This document shows, in pieces, positions 14,734 through 23,050 of a DNA stretch of 60,095 nucleotides. Origin of the DNA: Chlorobaculum sp. 24CR. Lineage in GTDB: Bacteria > Bacteroidota > Chlorobiia > Chlorobiales > Chlorobiaceae. Position numbers and translations under genes: made by a program. Every line of letters begins with the position of its first letter. The stretch's first letter is position 1. The notes below the pieces were generated by a model. That model was not told the origin of the DNA, searched no databases, and saw nothing but the letters and a program-made list of their open reading frames with translations. The DNA lies in the NCBI RefSeq assembly GCF_004118635.1, contig NZ_SDGU01000062.1:1-60095 (forward strand), in the 5' to 3' direction.

Positions 14734-16143
14734 ATGGAAATTGAATTCTACGGGGCGACGCGGCGGGTGACGGGTTCCTGCCATATTCTCAGGGCGAACG
14801 GGTTGACGGTGCTGCTCGATTGCGGACTGGTGCAGGGGAGCCGGGAGGTCGAGGCGCTGAACCGCGAGCCGTTTCCGTTCGAGCCGTCCGAAATCGACGC
14901 CGTGGTGCTCAGTCACGGGCACATCGACCATTCGGGCCGCCTGCCGCTGCTGGTGAATCGCGGCTTTCGCGGGCCGATTTTCACGCATCACGGCACCATC
15001 GATTTGTGCCGGATTCTGCTGCGCGACTCGGCGATGCTTTCGGAGAGCGACGCGCGGTTCATGCAGAAGCACGGGCAACGCAACGCCGAGCCGCTCTACA
15101 CGGTCGAAGAGGCCGAGCGGTGCGTCAGCTCCATGACGGGTCTCGGCTACGGCGAGCGGCGGGAGATTCTGCCGGGCATCGCCGTGACGCTTTTCGACGC
15201 GGGCCACATCCTGGCCTCGGCGTTCGTCAAGCTCGAAGTCACGGAGGGCGAAACCACCCGCACGCTGGTGTTCAGCGGCGACCTCGGGCAGTACGATTCG
15301 CCGATCCTGAACGATCCCGAAGCGATTGGCCAGGCCGACACGGTGATCGTCGAAAGCACCTACGGCGACCGGCTGCACCGCGATTTCGAGAGCACCCTGG
15401 ACGAAATCGGCGAGATCATCAAGACCTCGCGGCGCGACTGCGGCAACATCCTGATTCCCGCCTTCTCGATTGGCCGCAGCCAGGAGCTGCTCTACCTGTT
15501 CGGCGAGCACTACCATGAGTGGGAACTCAACAAGTGGCAGGTGTTCCTCGACAGCCCGATGGCCATCGAAGCGAGCCGTATCTACTGGCATCACGAGGAG
15601 TTATGGGACGACGAGGCGCGCCTGTTCCGACGCCAGATGCGCAAAATGCCGCCCGTCGGCAACCTGCACCTGACGCGCAGGGTGGAGGAGTCGATGAAGA
15701 TCAACGAGTTCCACGAAGGCGCGATCATCATCGCCGGAAGCGGCATGTGCAACGGCGGGCGCATACTGCACCACCTGAAGCGCAACATCGGGCGGCCCGA
15801 ATGCCACATCATCATCACCGGATTCCAGGCCGAGGGCACGCTCGGACGGGAGATCGTCGAAGGGCGCAAGGAGGTGTGGATGCACGGGCGGCAGTTCGCG
15901 GTGCGCGCCCAACTGCACACCGTCGGCGGCCTGTCGGCGCACGGCGACCGCAACGACCTCTTGCGCTGGCTGAAGAGCCGGGAAGGCTCGCCGCAGATAG
16001 TGATCGTGCACGGCGAACAGAGCGTCAAGGAGTCGTTCAGAGGAGTTCTGCGCGACGAGATTGGCGCCGATGCGCTCATTGCCCAACCCGGCGACCGGCT
16101 TAACCTTGTGTCGAACGAACTGCGAAAGGCAGAGATAGAATAA
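14734..16143 (+). CDS. Beta-CASP metallo-beta-lactamase RNA nuclease
   Basis: This 469-residue protein is of the metallo-beta-lactamase/beta-CASP class (bacterial relatives of CPSF73/Ysh1, often annotated as an RNA exonuclease). The zinc motif HGHIDHSG is at residues 61-68. Later motifs are DAGHILAS, FSGDLGQYDSP, VESTYGDR, IPAFSIGRSQELLY, the beta-CASP blocks DSPMA and IAGSGMCNGGRILHHLK, and GGLSAHGDR near the C-terminus with a final IVIVHGEQ. All metal ligands appear present. The substrate in green sulfur bacteria is unknown. The next gene begins 15 bases after its stop. Confidence 0.82.
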   Translation: MEIEFYGATRRVTGSCHILRANGLTVLLDCGLVQGSREVEALNREPFPFEPSEIDAVVLSHGHIDHSGRLPLLVNRGFRGPIFTHHGTIDLCRILLRDSAMLSESDARFMQKHGQRNAEPLYTVEEAERCVSSMTGLGYGERREILPGIAVTLFDAGHILASAFVKLEVTEGETTRTLVFSGDLGQYDSPILNDPEAIGQADTVIVESTYGDRLHRDFESTLDEIGEIIKTSRRDCGNILIPAFSIGRSQELLYLFGEHYHEWELNKWQVFLDSPMAIEASRIYWHHEELWDDEARLFRRQMRKMPPVGNLHLTRRVEESMKINEFHEGAIIIAGSGMCNGGRILHHLKRNIGRPECHIIITGFQAEGTLGREIVEGRKEVWMHGRQFAVRAQLHTVGGLSAHGDRNDLLRWLKSREGSPQIVIVHGEQSVKESFRGVLRDEIGADALIAQPGDRLNLVSNELRKAEIE

Positions 16144-16158
16144 CAGTAAAAAAAACGT

Positions 16159-16614
16159 ATGATTATCAAGACTATCCACGAGCTTGTGCCCGTCCTGCAA
16201 ACCGCCATCGGCCCGGTGATCCTGATCTCCGGACTTGGCCTGCTTTTGCTCACCATGACCAATCGCCTGTCGAGGGTCATCGACCGCTCGCGCGAGCTGC
16301 TCGACGAGAGCGACAAACTCTTCGGCGTTGACCGCACCCGCATCGACCGCGAGATCGACGTGCTCTGGCGGCGCGCCCGCTACGTGCGCAACGCGATTTT
16401 GCTGGCGGTAGCAAGCTGCCTCGGCGCGGCCACGCTCATCATTCTGCTCTTCCTCACCAGCTTGTTGCACTTCGATTTACCGCTGCTGGTTTCGACGGTG
16501 TTCATCATCAGTATGCTCTGCCTGATCGGCTCGCTCGTGCTCTTTCTGTTCGACGTCAACCTCACGCTTTCAGCGTTGCGCATCGAGTTCGAGGGGCACA
16601 GGAAGAAGAATTGA
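16159..16614 (+). CDS. DUF2721 membrane protein
   Basis: This 151-residue integral membrane protein has three predicted helices: about residues 11-33 (PVLQTAIGPVILISGLGLLL), 78-100 and 106-133. The cytosolic segment after the first helix has TNRLSRVIDRSREL, the conserved feature of the DUF2721 family. No function is known. It follows the beta-CASP gene closely and a strong terminator lies 10 bases after its stop, so the two probably form one transcript. Confidence 0.7.
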   Translation: MIIKTIHELVPVLQTAIGPVILISGLGLLLLTMTNRLSRVIDRSRELLDESDKLFGVDRTRIDREIDVLWRRARYVRNAILLAVASCLGAATLIILLFLTSLLHFDLPLLVSTVFIISMLCLIGSLVLFLFDVNLTLSALRIEFEGHRKKN

Positions 16615-16623
16615 TAATGAAAG

Positions 16624-16654
16624 AGGCGCGGTGTTTTGCCGCGCCTCGTTTTTC
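16624..16654 (+). terminator. Rho-independent terminator
   Basis: GAGGCGCGG (16624-16632) pairs with CCGCGCCTC (16640-16648), with a 7-base loop, followed by GTTTTT. It ends the beta-CASP/DUF2721 transcript and may also serve the convergent serS gene. Confidence 0.85.
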
Positions 16655-16695
16655 TGTCCTGTCCACGTTGTCCACTCAGTTTACAACGTCCACTC

Positions 16696-17979
16696 TCACC
16701 CGATCACCTCGAAACCGGTGTAGGGCCGCAGCACTTCCGGTACCATCACTTTGCCGTCGGCGGTCTGGTAGTGTTCGAGCAGCGAGACCATGAGTCGTGA
16801 TGTCGCCAGCCCGGAGCCGTTCAGCGTGTGCACGAACTCCGGCTTGGCCTTGCCGCCGGGCTTGAAGCGGATGTTCGAGCGGCGGGCCTGGTAGTCCTCG
16901 AAGTTCGAGACGCTCGATGCTTCGAGATATTTGTTCTCGGCGGGTGACCACACCTCGATGTCGTAGCACTTGGCGGCGTTGGCGCTGATGTCGCCGCTGC
17001 ACAGCGTGATGACGCGGTAGGGAATCCTGAGTGCGACGAGGATCGCTTCGGCGTGGCCGAGAATCTCTTCGAGCGCTTCATACGACTCTTCGGGACGGGT
17101 GAAGCGCACCATCTCCACCTTGTTGAACTGGTGCACCCGCAAAAAGCCGCGCGTGTCCTTTCCGTAGCTGCCCGCCTCGCGCCGGAAACAGGCCGAGTAG
17201 GCGGCGTAGGCGATGGGCAGGTTCGCCGCGTCGAGCATCTCGCCGCGATGCAGGTTGGTCACCGGCACCTCGGCGGTCGGGATGGCGTACAGCCCGTCCT
17301 CCGGCATGTGATAGACCTGGTCGGCGAACTTCGGCCATTGGCCGGTTCCCCGGAGCGACTCCTGGTTCACCATGAAGGGCGGGAACACCTCGGTGTAGCC
17401 GTGGCTGGTGCTGTGGGTGTCGAGCATGAAGTTGATGAGCGCCCGCTCCAGCCGCGCACCTTTTCCGACATAGACCGGGAAGCCAGCGCCGCTGATCTTC
17501 GCGCCGCGCTCGAAATCCAGCAGACCGAGGCTTTTGCCGAGTTCGAGATGGTTCTTGACCGGGAAATCGAGATCGTGCCCGAACGAAACCGGCCCCTTGC
17601 AGAGCACGTTGTCATCTGCCGAACGCCCTTCCGGAACGCTTTCGTGCAGGCGGTTGGGCAGGGTGAGCAGCAGCTCCTCCATGTCGGCTTCGAGGGTCGA
17701 GAGCGCCAGATCGAGATCGGCGATCTGGTCGGAGACCTCCTTCATCTGCCGGATCAGCTCCTCGCCTGAACCCTGTCCGGTGCGCTTGATGTTGGCGATC
17801 TCTTTGGAGACGCGGTTGCGCAGCGCCTTGAGGTCGTCGGTGCGCTGCACCATCGCCTTGCGTTCAGCGTCGCGTTCGAGCAGGCGGTCAACCTTCGGCG
17901 CGTCGTCACTTTGCTGGCGACGGCGCAGCATCTCTTTCACATCATCCGGATTCTGGCGGATGTACGTAATATCGAGCAT
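16696..17979 (-). CDS. serS: Seryl-tRNA synthetase
   Basis: This 427-residue class II aminoacyl-tRNA synthetase charges tRNA-Ser (and tRNA-Sec where present) with serine. The N-terminus is the tRNA-binding coiled-coil arm ([20 protein letters not shown], charged heptads to about residue 105). Class II motif 2 is visible as [21 protein letters not shown] and motif 3 as [30 protein letters not shown] is the serine-binding TxE block. Length is normal. Confidence 0.93.
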   Translation of the reverse strand: MLDITYIRQNPDDVKEMLRRRQQSDDAPKVDRLLERDAERKAMVQRTDDLKALRNRVSKEIANIKRTGQGSGEELIRQMKEVSDQIADLDLALSTLEADMEELLLTLPNRLHESVPEGRSADDNVLCKGPVSFGHDLDFPVKNHLELGKSLGLLDFERGAKISGAGFPVYVGKGARLERALINFMLDTHSTSHGYTEVFPPFMVNQESLRGTGQWPKFADQVYHMPEDGLYAIPTAEVPVTNLHRGEMLDAANLPIAYAAYSACFRREAGSYGKDTRGFLRVHQFNKVEMVRFTRPEESYEALEEILGHAEAILVALRIPYRVITLCSGDISANAAKCYDIEVWSPAENKYLEASSVSNFEDYQARRSNIRFKPGGKAKPEFVHTLNGSGLATSRLMVSLLEHYQTADGKVMVPEVLRPYTGFEVIG

Positions 17980-18000
17980 AAATCGTTTAAAAAATGATGG

Positions 18001-18459
18001 TTAGGCTGAGAGGAGCGATTTGACGAGGTTCTGGACTTTGCCGCCGTCGGCTTTGCCCTTGAGCGCTTTCATGGCGAGGCCCATCACCTTGCCCATCTCT
18101 TTGATGGATGTCGCGCCGGTTTGCGCGATGATTTCACGGATGGCTGCTTCAACCTCTTCGTCCGGGAGCTGCTGCGGCAGATACTCTTCGAGCACCTTCA
18201 GCTCGGCGGCCTCGGTTTCGGCGAGGTCAGGGCGGTTGCCCGCCGTGAACTGCTCGATGGCGTCGCGACGCCGCTTGGCCAGCCCCATCACCACTTCGAG
18301 TTCCTGTTCCTCGTTCAGCTCGGCCTTGCCGCCGACCCGGATGGAAACCTCTTTTTCGAGCAGCGCGGCCCGGATAGAGCGGATCGCGTTCAGGCGAATC
18401 TTGTCGCCGCTTTTCATGGCTTCTTTCAGTTCGCGGTCGATTTTTTCCTTGAGGCTCAT
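18001..18459 (-). CDS. GatB/YqeY domain protein
   Basis: This 152-residue helical protein is of the YqeY family, which resembles the tail domain of the GatB amidotransferase subunit. Motifs are MSLKEKIDRELKEAMKSGDKIRLNAIRSI and LEEYLPQQLPDEEVEAAI, with KEMGKVMGLAMKALKGKADGG near the end. The exact role is unknown. It lies 21 bases upstream of serS on the same strand and may be cotranscribed with it. Confidence 0.82.
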   Translation of the reverse strand: MSLKEKIDRELKEAMKSGDKIRLNAIRSIRAALLEKEVSIRVGGKAELNEEQELEVVMGLAKRRRDAIEQFTAGNRPDLAETEAAELKVLEEYLPQQLPDEEVEAAIREIIAQTGATSIKEMGKVMGLAMKALKGKADGGKVQNLVKSLLSA

Positions 18460-18524
18460 GGTAGTAAAATGGTGCGGTTCGTTGGTGGTTTTTCAAGAAC
18501 CGGAAGATAAGAGGAATAGTTGAT

Positions 18525-18620
18525 AATTGATAATTGACAATTGACAATGGATAGTGAAGAAGAAGCCTCAAAGGCTCACAACCGTTCTTGCAACTATCCA
18601 TTATTCATTAGCAATTATCC
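18525..18620 (-). repeat. Dyad-rich low-complexity repeat
   Basis: This spacer carries direct repeats of AATTGATAATTGACAATTGAC-like sequence on the left and an inverted pair ATGGATAGT (18546-18554) and ACTATCCAT (18593-18601). A short hairpin (AGCC...GGCT followed by TCTTCTTC on the minus strand) within it may end the upstream SDR transcript. It looks like intergenic simple-repeat debris rather than a gene. Confidence 0.4.
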
Positions 18621-18624
18621 ATTG

Positions 18625-19359
18625 CTACTCCTCCTGCAAATCGCCGCTGGTTGGCCGCAGCACGATCGCTTCGACCGTGGTTCTCGCCGGTTGAAGGTAC
18701 GCCTGCACCACCGGGACGGCGATGTCCTCCGGCATCATCATGAGCGCCTGCATTTCGTCGTTCACTTCACCCCACATTGGTGTCATCGCTGCTCCTGGCT
18801 GAACGTCGGTGACGCGCACGTTGCACTTCCTGGCGTACAGGCGCAGGGTTTCGACCAGGCCTCGCTGGCCGAATTTGGACATGCAGTAGAGCGATGAGTG
18901 TTTGAACGCTTTCGTTGCGGCCACCGAGGTGATGAAGAAGATGTGTCCCGAGCGCTGACGTTCCATGACGGCGAAGAGTGCTTGCGTCAGGAAAAAAGTG
19001 CCCTTCAGGTTGGTGTCCATCGTGTAGTCGAAATCCTCTTCGCTCATGTCACCCAGCGTTCCGAAGCGGCCAACGCCCGCGTTGTTTACCAGACAGTCGA
19101 TGCGCCCGTGGCGCTCGGCGATGTGAGCGGCGAGCCGCCGTACATCGGTTATGTCGGAGATGTCCGCAGTAATGGTGTCGGTCAGGGCGCCTTCGGCGCG
19201 GCATTCGAGCGAGATGGCGTCGAGGTCTGCCGCTGTGCGCGAACAGAGAACGAGCACCGGCTCGAAATCAGGATGGTGCCTGACGGCCCTGGCGAATTCA
19301 AGCGCGATCGCCTGGCCAATACCTTTGCCTGCGCCCGTGACAAGAATAATATGTTTCAT
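18625..19359 (-). CDS. Sepiapterin reductase (SDR family)
   Basis: This 244-residue short-chain dehydrogenase/reductase has the cofactor motif TGAGKGIG (residues 8-15), NNAG at 91-94, and the catalytic Ser-Tyr-Lys in SVAATKAF, then YCMSK. It matches closely, as I recall it, the structurally characterised Chlorobium tepidum sepiapterin reductase (same length, same MMMPEDIA and LRPTSGD blocks), which makes L-threo-tetrahydrobiopterin. Green sulfur bacteria carry glycosylated pterins of this type. The enzyme reduces 6-pyruvoyl-tetrahydropterin or sepiapterin with NADPH. It appears to be transcribed alone. Confidence 0.85.
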   Translation of the reverse strand: MKHIILVTGAGKGIGQAIALEFARAVRHHPDFEPVLVLCSRTAADLDAISLECRAEGALTDTITADISDITDVRRLAAHIAERHGRIDCLVNNAGVGRFGTLGDMSEEDFDYTMDTNLKGTFFLTQALFAVMERQRSGHIFFITSVAATKAFKHSSLYCMSKFGQRGLVETLRLYARKCNVRVTDVQPGAAMTPMWGEVNDEMQALMMMPEDIAVPVVQAYLQPARTTVEAIVLRPTSGDLQEE

Positions 19360-19506
19360 AACTACGCCATGAAAATGGTTACAGGTTTTCTATTGAGTGT
19401 ATTTAATGCGAAATGGTTTCAACTATTGCGCCATTTGACGAAATAATCTATATTAAAAATTAAAGTTAAGTTTTCATTTTTTTAACCCTAACCTTCAGGT
19501 GTCATC

Positions 19507-19800
19507 ATGGCTAAAAGCAAGGTTAAATGGTTTGATGGCAAAAAAGGGTACGGTTTTATTCTGAACCCTGATGGCGGCGAAGACATCTTTGTTCATTTCT
19601 CGTCGATCATTTCCGACCAGGGATTCAAGGTACTCAATCAGGATGCTGAAGTCGAATATGATCTCGAAAAAACGCAGAAAGGCTATCAGGCCAAGAGTGT
19701 TCGTGAGTTATCAGCTCCTTTGGACGCGGTTATTCCCGGCGTCGTCAGTTCCACGGTAAGGGGGGTGGTGCAAAACGAGTTCAATACGGCGCATCACTAA
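19507..19800 (+). CDS. Cold-shock domain protein
   Basis: This 97-residue CspA-family protein has both RNA-binding motifs: RNP1 as KKGYGFI (residues 12-18) and RNP2 as DIFVHFS (26-32). The cold-shock domain ends at about residue 67 and a 30-residue tail rich in Val and Asn follows, longer than in 65-70-residue CspA proteins. Such proteins bind single-stranded RNA and act as chaperones or antiterminators. AGGTG stands 7 bases ahead of the ATG. An AT-rich spacer upstream presumably holds the promoter. Confidence 0.88.
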   Translation: MAKSKVKWFDGKKGYGFILNPDGGEDIFVHFSSIISDQGFKVLNQDAEVEYDLEKTQKGYQAKSVRELSAPLDAVIPGVVSSTVRGVVQNEFNTAHH

Positions 19801-19859
19801 GCCGGTTTCAGGCGATTCTTTTCCAGTCGTTTCCAACAATCTCTCTCATGATTCAATAA

Positions 19860-19881
19860 CCCCGCAGCAAGCTACGGGGTG
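19860..19881 (+). terminator. Possible hairpin after the cold-shock gene
   Basis: ACCCCG pairs with CGGGGT around a loop of about 10 bases, 60 bases after the csp stop. The following sequence is AT-rich (GCGAATTTATCTTTTATC) but lacks a clean T-run, so this is a weak call. Confidence 0.35.
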
Positions 19882-20006
19882 CGAATTTATCTTTTATCGA
19901 TGCTTTTCCGAAGCAGCGTTTCGAGGAGTGTCTTCATACGTTTTGATGCCGGAATTCCGGTTTCGGGATCGAACTCTTTTCAACAGCGCTTAACGCGCAA
20001 TACCGG

Positions 20007-20675
20007 TCAAAGCAGGGAGTGATCCCTGAAGCTGAACCAGTCACTGTTTCCAACAATCACATGGTCGAGCAGTTCGATCTGGAGGAGGTCTCCGGCCTTT
20101 TTCAGGATCGAGGTGACCTGCTTGTCGGCGTTGCTTGGCTGCACGTCGCCCGAAGGGTGGTTGTGCACCAGAATGATCGAGTGCGCGCTTTCGCGAATCG
20201 CCGCCTTGAATATCTCTCTCGGATGGATGAGCGATGCGGTGAGGGTGCCGATGGTGATGGTTTCGTGACGCAGAATCCGGTTTTTCGTGCTCATGAACAG
20301 CACGAACAGATGCTCTTTGGTTTCGTCGGGGACGCGCCCCTGCATGTACTCGAAGACGTCACGCGCACCCTGTACCTTCCGGTTCAGATTGCGCGCAAAG
20401 CGCAGCCGCCGCTGAAGCTCGAAAATCGCGGCGATCTGCATTGCCTTGGCCTCGCCGATACCGGGCGTTTGCTGCAACTCTTGAATCGACAGCTCGGCGA
20501 GGCGTTCGAGGCCGTGCTCCGAAATAAGGCTGTTGCAGGTGTCGATGATGTTGAGTCCGGCGGTGCCGGAACGCAGGACCAGCGCCAGCAGCTCCGCCGG
20601 GCTGAGGGACTCCTTGCCGGAACGCAGAAAGCGCTCCCTCGGCCGGTTGTCCGGATCGATGTCGTGAATGCGCAT
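20007..20675 (-). CDS. radC: RadC family JAB-domain protein
   Basis: This 222-residue protein has an N-terminal helix-hairpin-helix-like part ([15 protein letters not shown]) and a C-terminal JAB/MPN metalloprotease-like domain with the ligand motif [14 protein letters not shown] (HxH-x7-D). RadC homologues were once linked to DNA repair, but their function is unsettled. Length is normal. It stands alone between a spacer of about 200 bases after the csp gene and the cimA end. Confidence 0.87.
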   Translation of the reverse strand: MRIHDIDPDNRPRERFLRSGKESLSPAELLALVLRSGTAGLNIIDTCNSLISEHGLERLAELSIQELQQTPGIGEAKAMQIAAIFELQRRLRFARNLNRKVQGARDVFEYMQGRVPDETKEHLFVLFMSTKNRILRHETITIGTLTASLIHPREIFKAAIRESAHSIILVHNHPSGDVQPSNADKQVTSILKKAGDLLQIELLDHVIVGNSDWFSFRDHSLL

Positions 20676-20760
20676 GAAGGGTATCCTGTTAGGGGTCAGG
20701 TTTGCAAGAGTTGCAAGTTACAATTTTGTGGGGAGTTTTCTGCTTTCTGCGAAGTGAAAG

Positions 20761-20795
20761 CCTATAGGACTTATAGGTCGTATAAGTCCTATAGG
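20761..20795 (-). repeat. Perfect 15-bp palindrome, probable operon terminator
   Basis: CCTATAGGACTTATA (20761-20775) and TATAAGTCCTATAGG (20781-20795) form a perfect 15-bp stem with a GGTCG loop. It lies 33 bases after the cimA stop, at the end of the ilv-leu-cim operon, and could stabilise the 3' end. Very similar TATAGGTC...TATAAGTCC palindromes occur as dispersed intergenic repeats in other bacteria, so it may be a mobile or repeated element instead. Confidence 0.55.
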
Positions 20796-20827
20796 AAAAA
20801 GAAAGAAGAGGCTTGCAGCCCTGCGAT

Positions 20828-22432
20828 TTATCCGTTTAGCGTCTCGCTGGTTGAGGCTTGTTCTGCGGCTTTCGACTGGTTGTTGAACAGGTAGTAGTTC
20901 AGGCTGTCTTTGAGCGCCTGGAGGCTGGCTTCAATGATGTTAGTCGAAACGCCCACCGTGCCCCAGGTGGTTTGCCCGTCGCTGGTTTCGATAAGCACCC
21001 TCACCTTGGCGCTGGTTCCCTGCTTCTCTTCGAGTACGCGAACCTTGTAGTCGATCAGTTTGATGGTTCGGATTTCCGGATAGAAAGCCACGAGCGCCTT
21101 GCGCAGCGCCTTGTCGAGCGCGTTGACCGGGCCGTCGCCGTCCGAAACGGTCATTTCGAACTCCTCGCCTACAGCCACCTTCAATACGGCCTGATCGACC
21201 GGTTTGACATCCTGTCCGTTCTGGATGACCACCTTTGATTCAAGCACCTCGAAGTAGGGGGTGAACTCGCCAAGTTCGCGGCGCAGGATCAGCTCAAAGG
21301 AGGCTTCGGCGCCATCGAACTGGTAGCCCTGGTGTTCGAGCTTCTTGACGTGGTTGACCAGATTCCGGAACAGCGCATTGTCCTCCGGCAGCGGAATGCC
21401 AAGCTCCTTGGCCTTGTAGCGAATGTTGCTCTGCCCGGCCAGCTCCGAGACCAGCACCCGCTGGCGGTTGCCGACCAGCGCCGGATCGATGTGCTCGTAG
21501 AGCGAACTCTCCTTCATCACCGCGCTGACGTGAATGCCGCCCTTGTGCGCGAAGGCCGATTTGCCCACGAACGGTGCTTTGGTGTCTGACGGGAGGTTCA
21601 GAATCTCGAAGACGAATTTGGACATCGAGGTCAGCGCTTTCAGGTCTTTGACATGGCTGAACTCTTCGCCGAGCTTGAGCATGAGGTTCGGGATGATGCT
21701 CACCAGATTGGCGTTGCCGCACCGCTCGCCAATGCCGTTCATTGTCCCCTGCACCTGCGTGGCTCCGGCCCTGACCGCCTCGACAGAGTTGGCCACGGCC
21801 AGGTCGCCGTCGTTGTGCGCGTGAATGCCCACCGGCACGGCAACGAGCTGGCGCACCCGCTTGACGATCTCGGCGATTTCGTGCGGCAGCGAGCCGCCGT
21901 TGGTGTCGCAGAGCACGACCCGGCTTGCGCCGCCATCGACCGCCGAGGCGATCATCCGTTCCGCGAATGCGGCGTTGTCCTTCCAGCCATCGAAAAAGTG
22001 CTCGGCGTCGAAGAAGACCTCGCGGCCAGCCTCGACGAGGAAGCGCACCGAGCGATGGATCAGCTCGGCATTCTCGTCGTCCGAAATGCCGAGGCTCTTG
22101 ACGGAGTGCGCTTTCCATGTTTTGCCGAAAATGGTGATGACCGGCGTTTCGGATCGGACAAGTCCGAGCAGATTCAGATCGCCCTCGATATTGTCGAGCG
22201 AACGCGCCGTCGAGCCGAACGCCGCCATGCGCGCGTGACGCAGGTTGAGCTTTTTGGCCTTGAGGAAGAACTCCTCGTCCTTGGGATTACTGCTCGGCCA
22301 GCCGCCTTCGATGAAGTCCACGCCGAACTCGTCGAGCCGTTCGGCGATCAGAAGTTTGTCCTGGACCGACAGATTGATGTGCTCACCCTGCGTACCGTCG
22401 CGCAGGGTGGTGTCATACAGTTCAATTACCAT
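20828..22432 (-). CDS. cimA: (R)-citramalate synthase
   Basis: This 534-residue DRE-TIM metallolyase is of the isopropylmalate/citramalate synthase family. The N-terminal motif LYDTTLRDGTQGEHINLS, the metal site HAHNDGDLAVAN and the C-terminal LeuA-type regulatory domain are all present. The FIEGGWPSSNPKDEEFF pattern and length fit CimA rather than LeuA. It condenses acetyl-CoA with pyruvate to give citramalate, the threonine-independent route to isoleucine. LeuC, LeuD and LeuB, encoded directly upstream, catalyse the next steps of both this route and leucine synthesis. It is the last gene of the operon, 8 bases after leuD. Confidence 0.87.
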   Translation of the reverse strand: MVIELYDTTLRDGTQGEHINLSVQDKLLIAERLDEFGVDFIEGGWPSSNPKDEEFFLKAKKLNLRHARMAAFGSTARSLDNIEGDLNLLGLVRSETPVITIFGKTWKAHSVKSLGISDDENAELIHRSVRFLVEAGREVFFDAEHFFDGWKDNAAFAERMIASAVDGGASRVVLCDTNGGSLPHEIAEIVKRVRQLVAVPVGIHAHNDGDLAVANSVEAVRAGATQVQGTMNGIGERCGNANLVSIIPNLMLKLGEEFSHVKDLKALTSMSKFVFEILNLPSDTKAPFVGKSAFAHKGGIHVSAVMKESSLYEHIDPALVGNRQRVLVSELAGQSNIRYKAKELGIPLPEDNALFRNLVNHVKKLEHQGYQFDGAEASFELILRRELGEFTPYFEVLESKVVIQNGQDVKPVDQAVLKVAVGEEFEMTVSDGDGPVNALDKALRKALVAFYPEIRTIKLIDYKVRVLEEKQGTSAKVRVLIETSDGQTTWGTVGVSTNIIEASLQALKDSLNYYLFNNQSKAAEQASTSETLNG

Positions 22433-22440
22433 GCTGTTGC

Positions 22441-23013
22441 TTATGCCTCGCTGGAAGCCATGAGGTCGTTTTTCCTTGCGTATTCAAAGATGCCGCCCGC
22501 CTGCACAATGTTGACGACGTCGCCCAGAGGCCGCAGCTCCCAGGTGATGTTCTGCGTGAGGTTGGTCAGCGTGTTGTTTTCCATGTCGAGCGAAAGCTCG
22601 TCGCCCGTCATGATCGATTTGTTGAGCGGCTGCGCGGTCTCGAAGGGAATGACAAAGCCGCCGTCCACGCAGTTGCGGTAGAAAATCCTTGCGTAGGATT
22701 CGGCGATGATCGCCTTTGCGCCCGCAACCTTCAAGGCGAACGGAGCGTGCTCCCTCGACGAGCCGCAACCGAAGTTCGGCCCGGCCACGATGATCGTGTA
22801 GGGCGAAGCGAAATCTCCCTCCTCGACGAACGGAACTCCTCCCTCCGGCAGACCGGCCTGGTCGATCGGAACGCCGGAGAGCGCGTATTTGCCGTACATC
22901 TTCACCTCTTCCGGATCGGAGAGGCTATAGACCAGGTGTTCGGCGGGAATGATCTGGTCGGTGTCGATATTCTTGCCGAGAACGAAGGCTTTTCCCTTTA
23001 TGATGGTTTCCAT
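22441..23013 (-). CDS. leuD: 3-isopropylmalate dehydratase small subunit
   Basis: This 190-residue swivelling subunit of isopropylmalate isomerase shows the N-terminal GKAFVLGKNIDTDQIIPA and the substrate loop GPNFGCGSSREHAPFAL. It pairs with LeuC, encoded 37 bases upstream, to interconvert 2- and 3-isopropylmalate, and probably citramalate and methylmalate for isoleucine. It is slightly longer at the C-terminus than archaeal small subunits (about 165 residues). Confidence 0.92.
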   Translation of the reverse strand: METIIKGKAFVLGKNIDTDQIIPAEHLVYSLSDPEEVKMYGKYALSGVPIDQAGLPEGGVPFVEEGDFASPYTIIVAGPNFGCGSSREHAPFALKVAGAKAIIAESYARIFYRNCVDGGFVIPFETAQPLNKSIMTGDELSLDMENNTLTNLTQNITWELRPLGDVVNIVQAGGIFEYARKNDLMASSEA

Positions 23014-23050
23014 GATTGTCTGTGTTTTCCTTTTCAGTTGCTTCGTTCGA

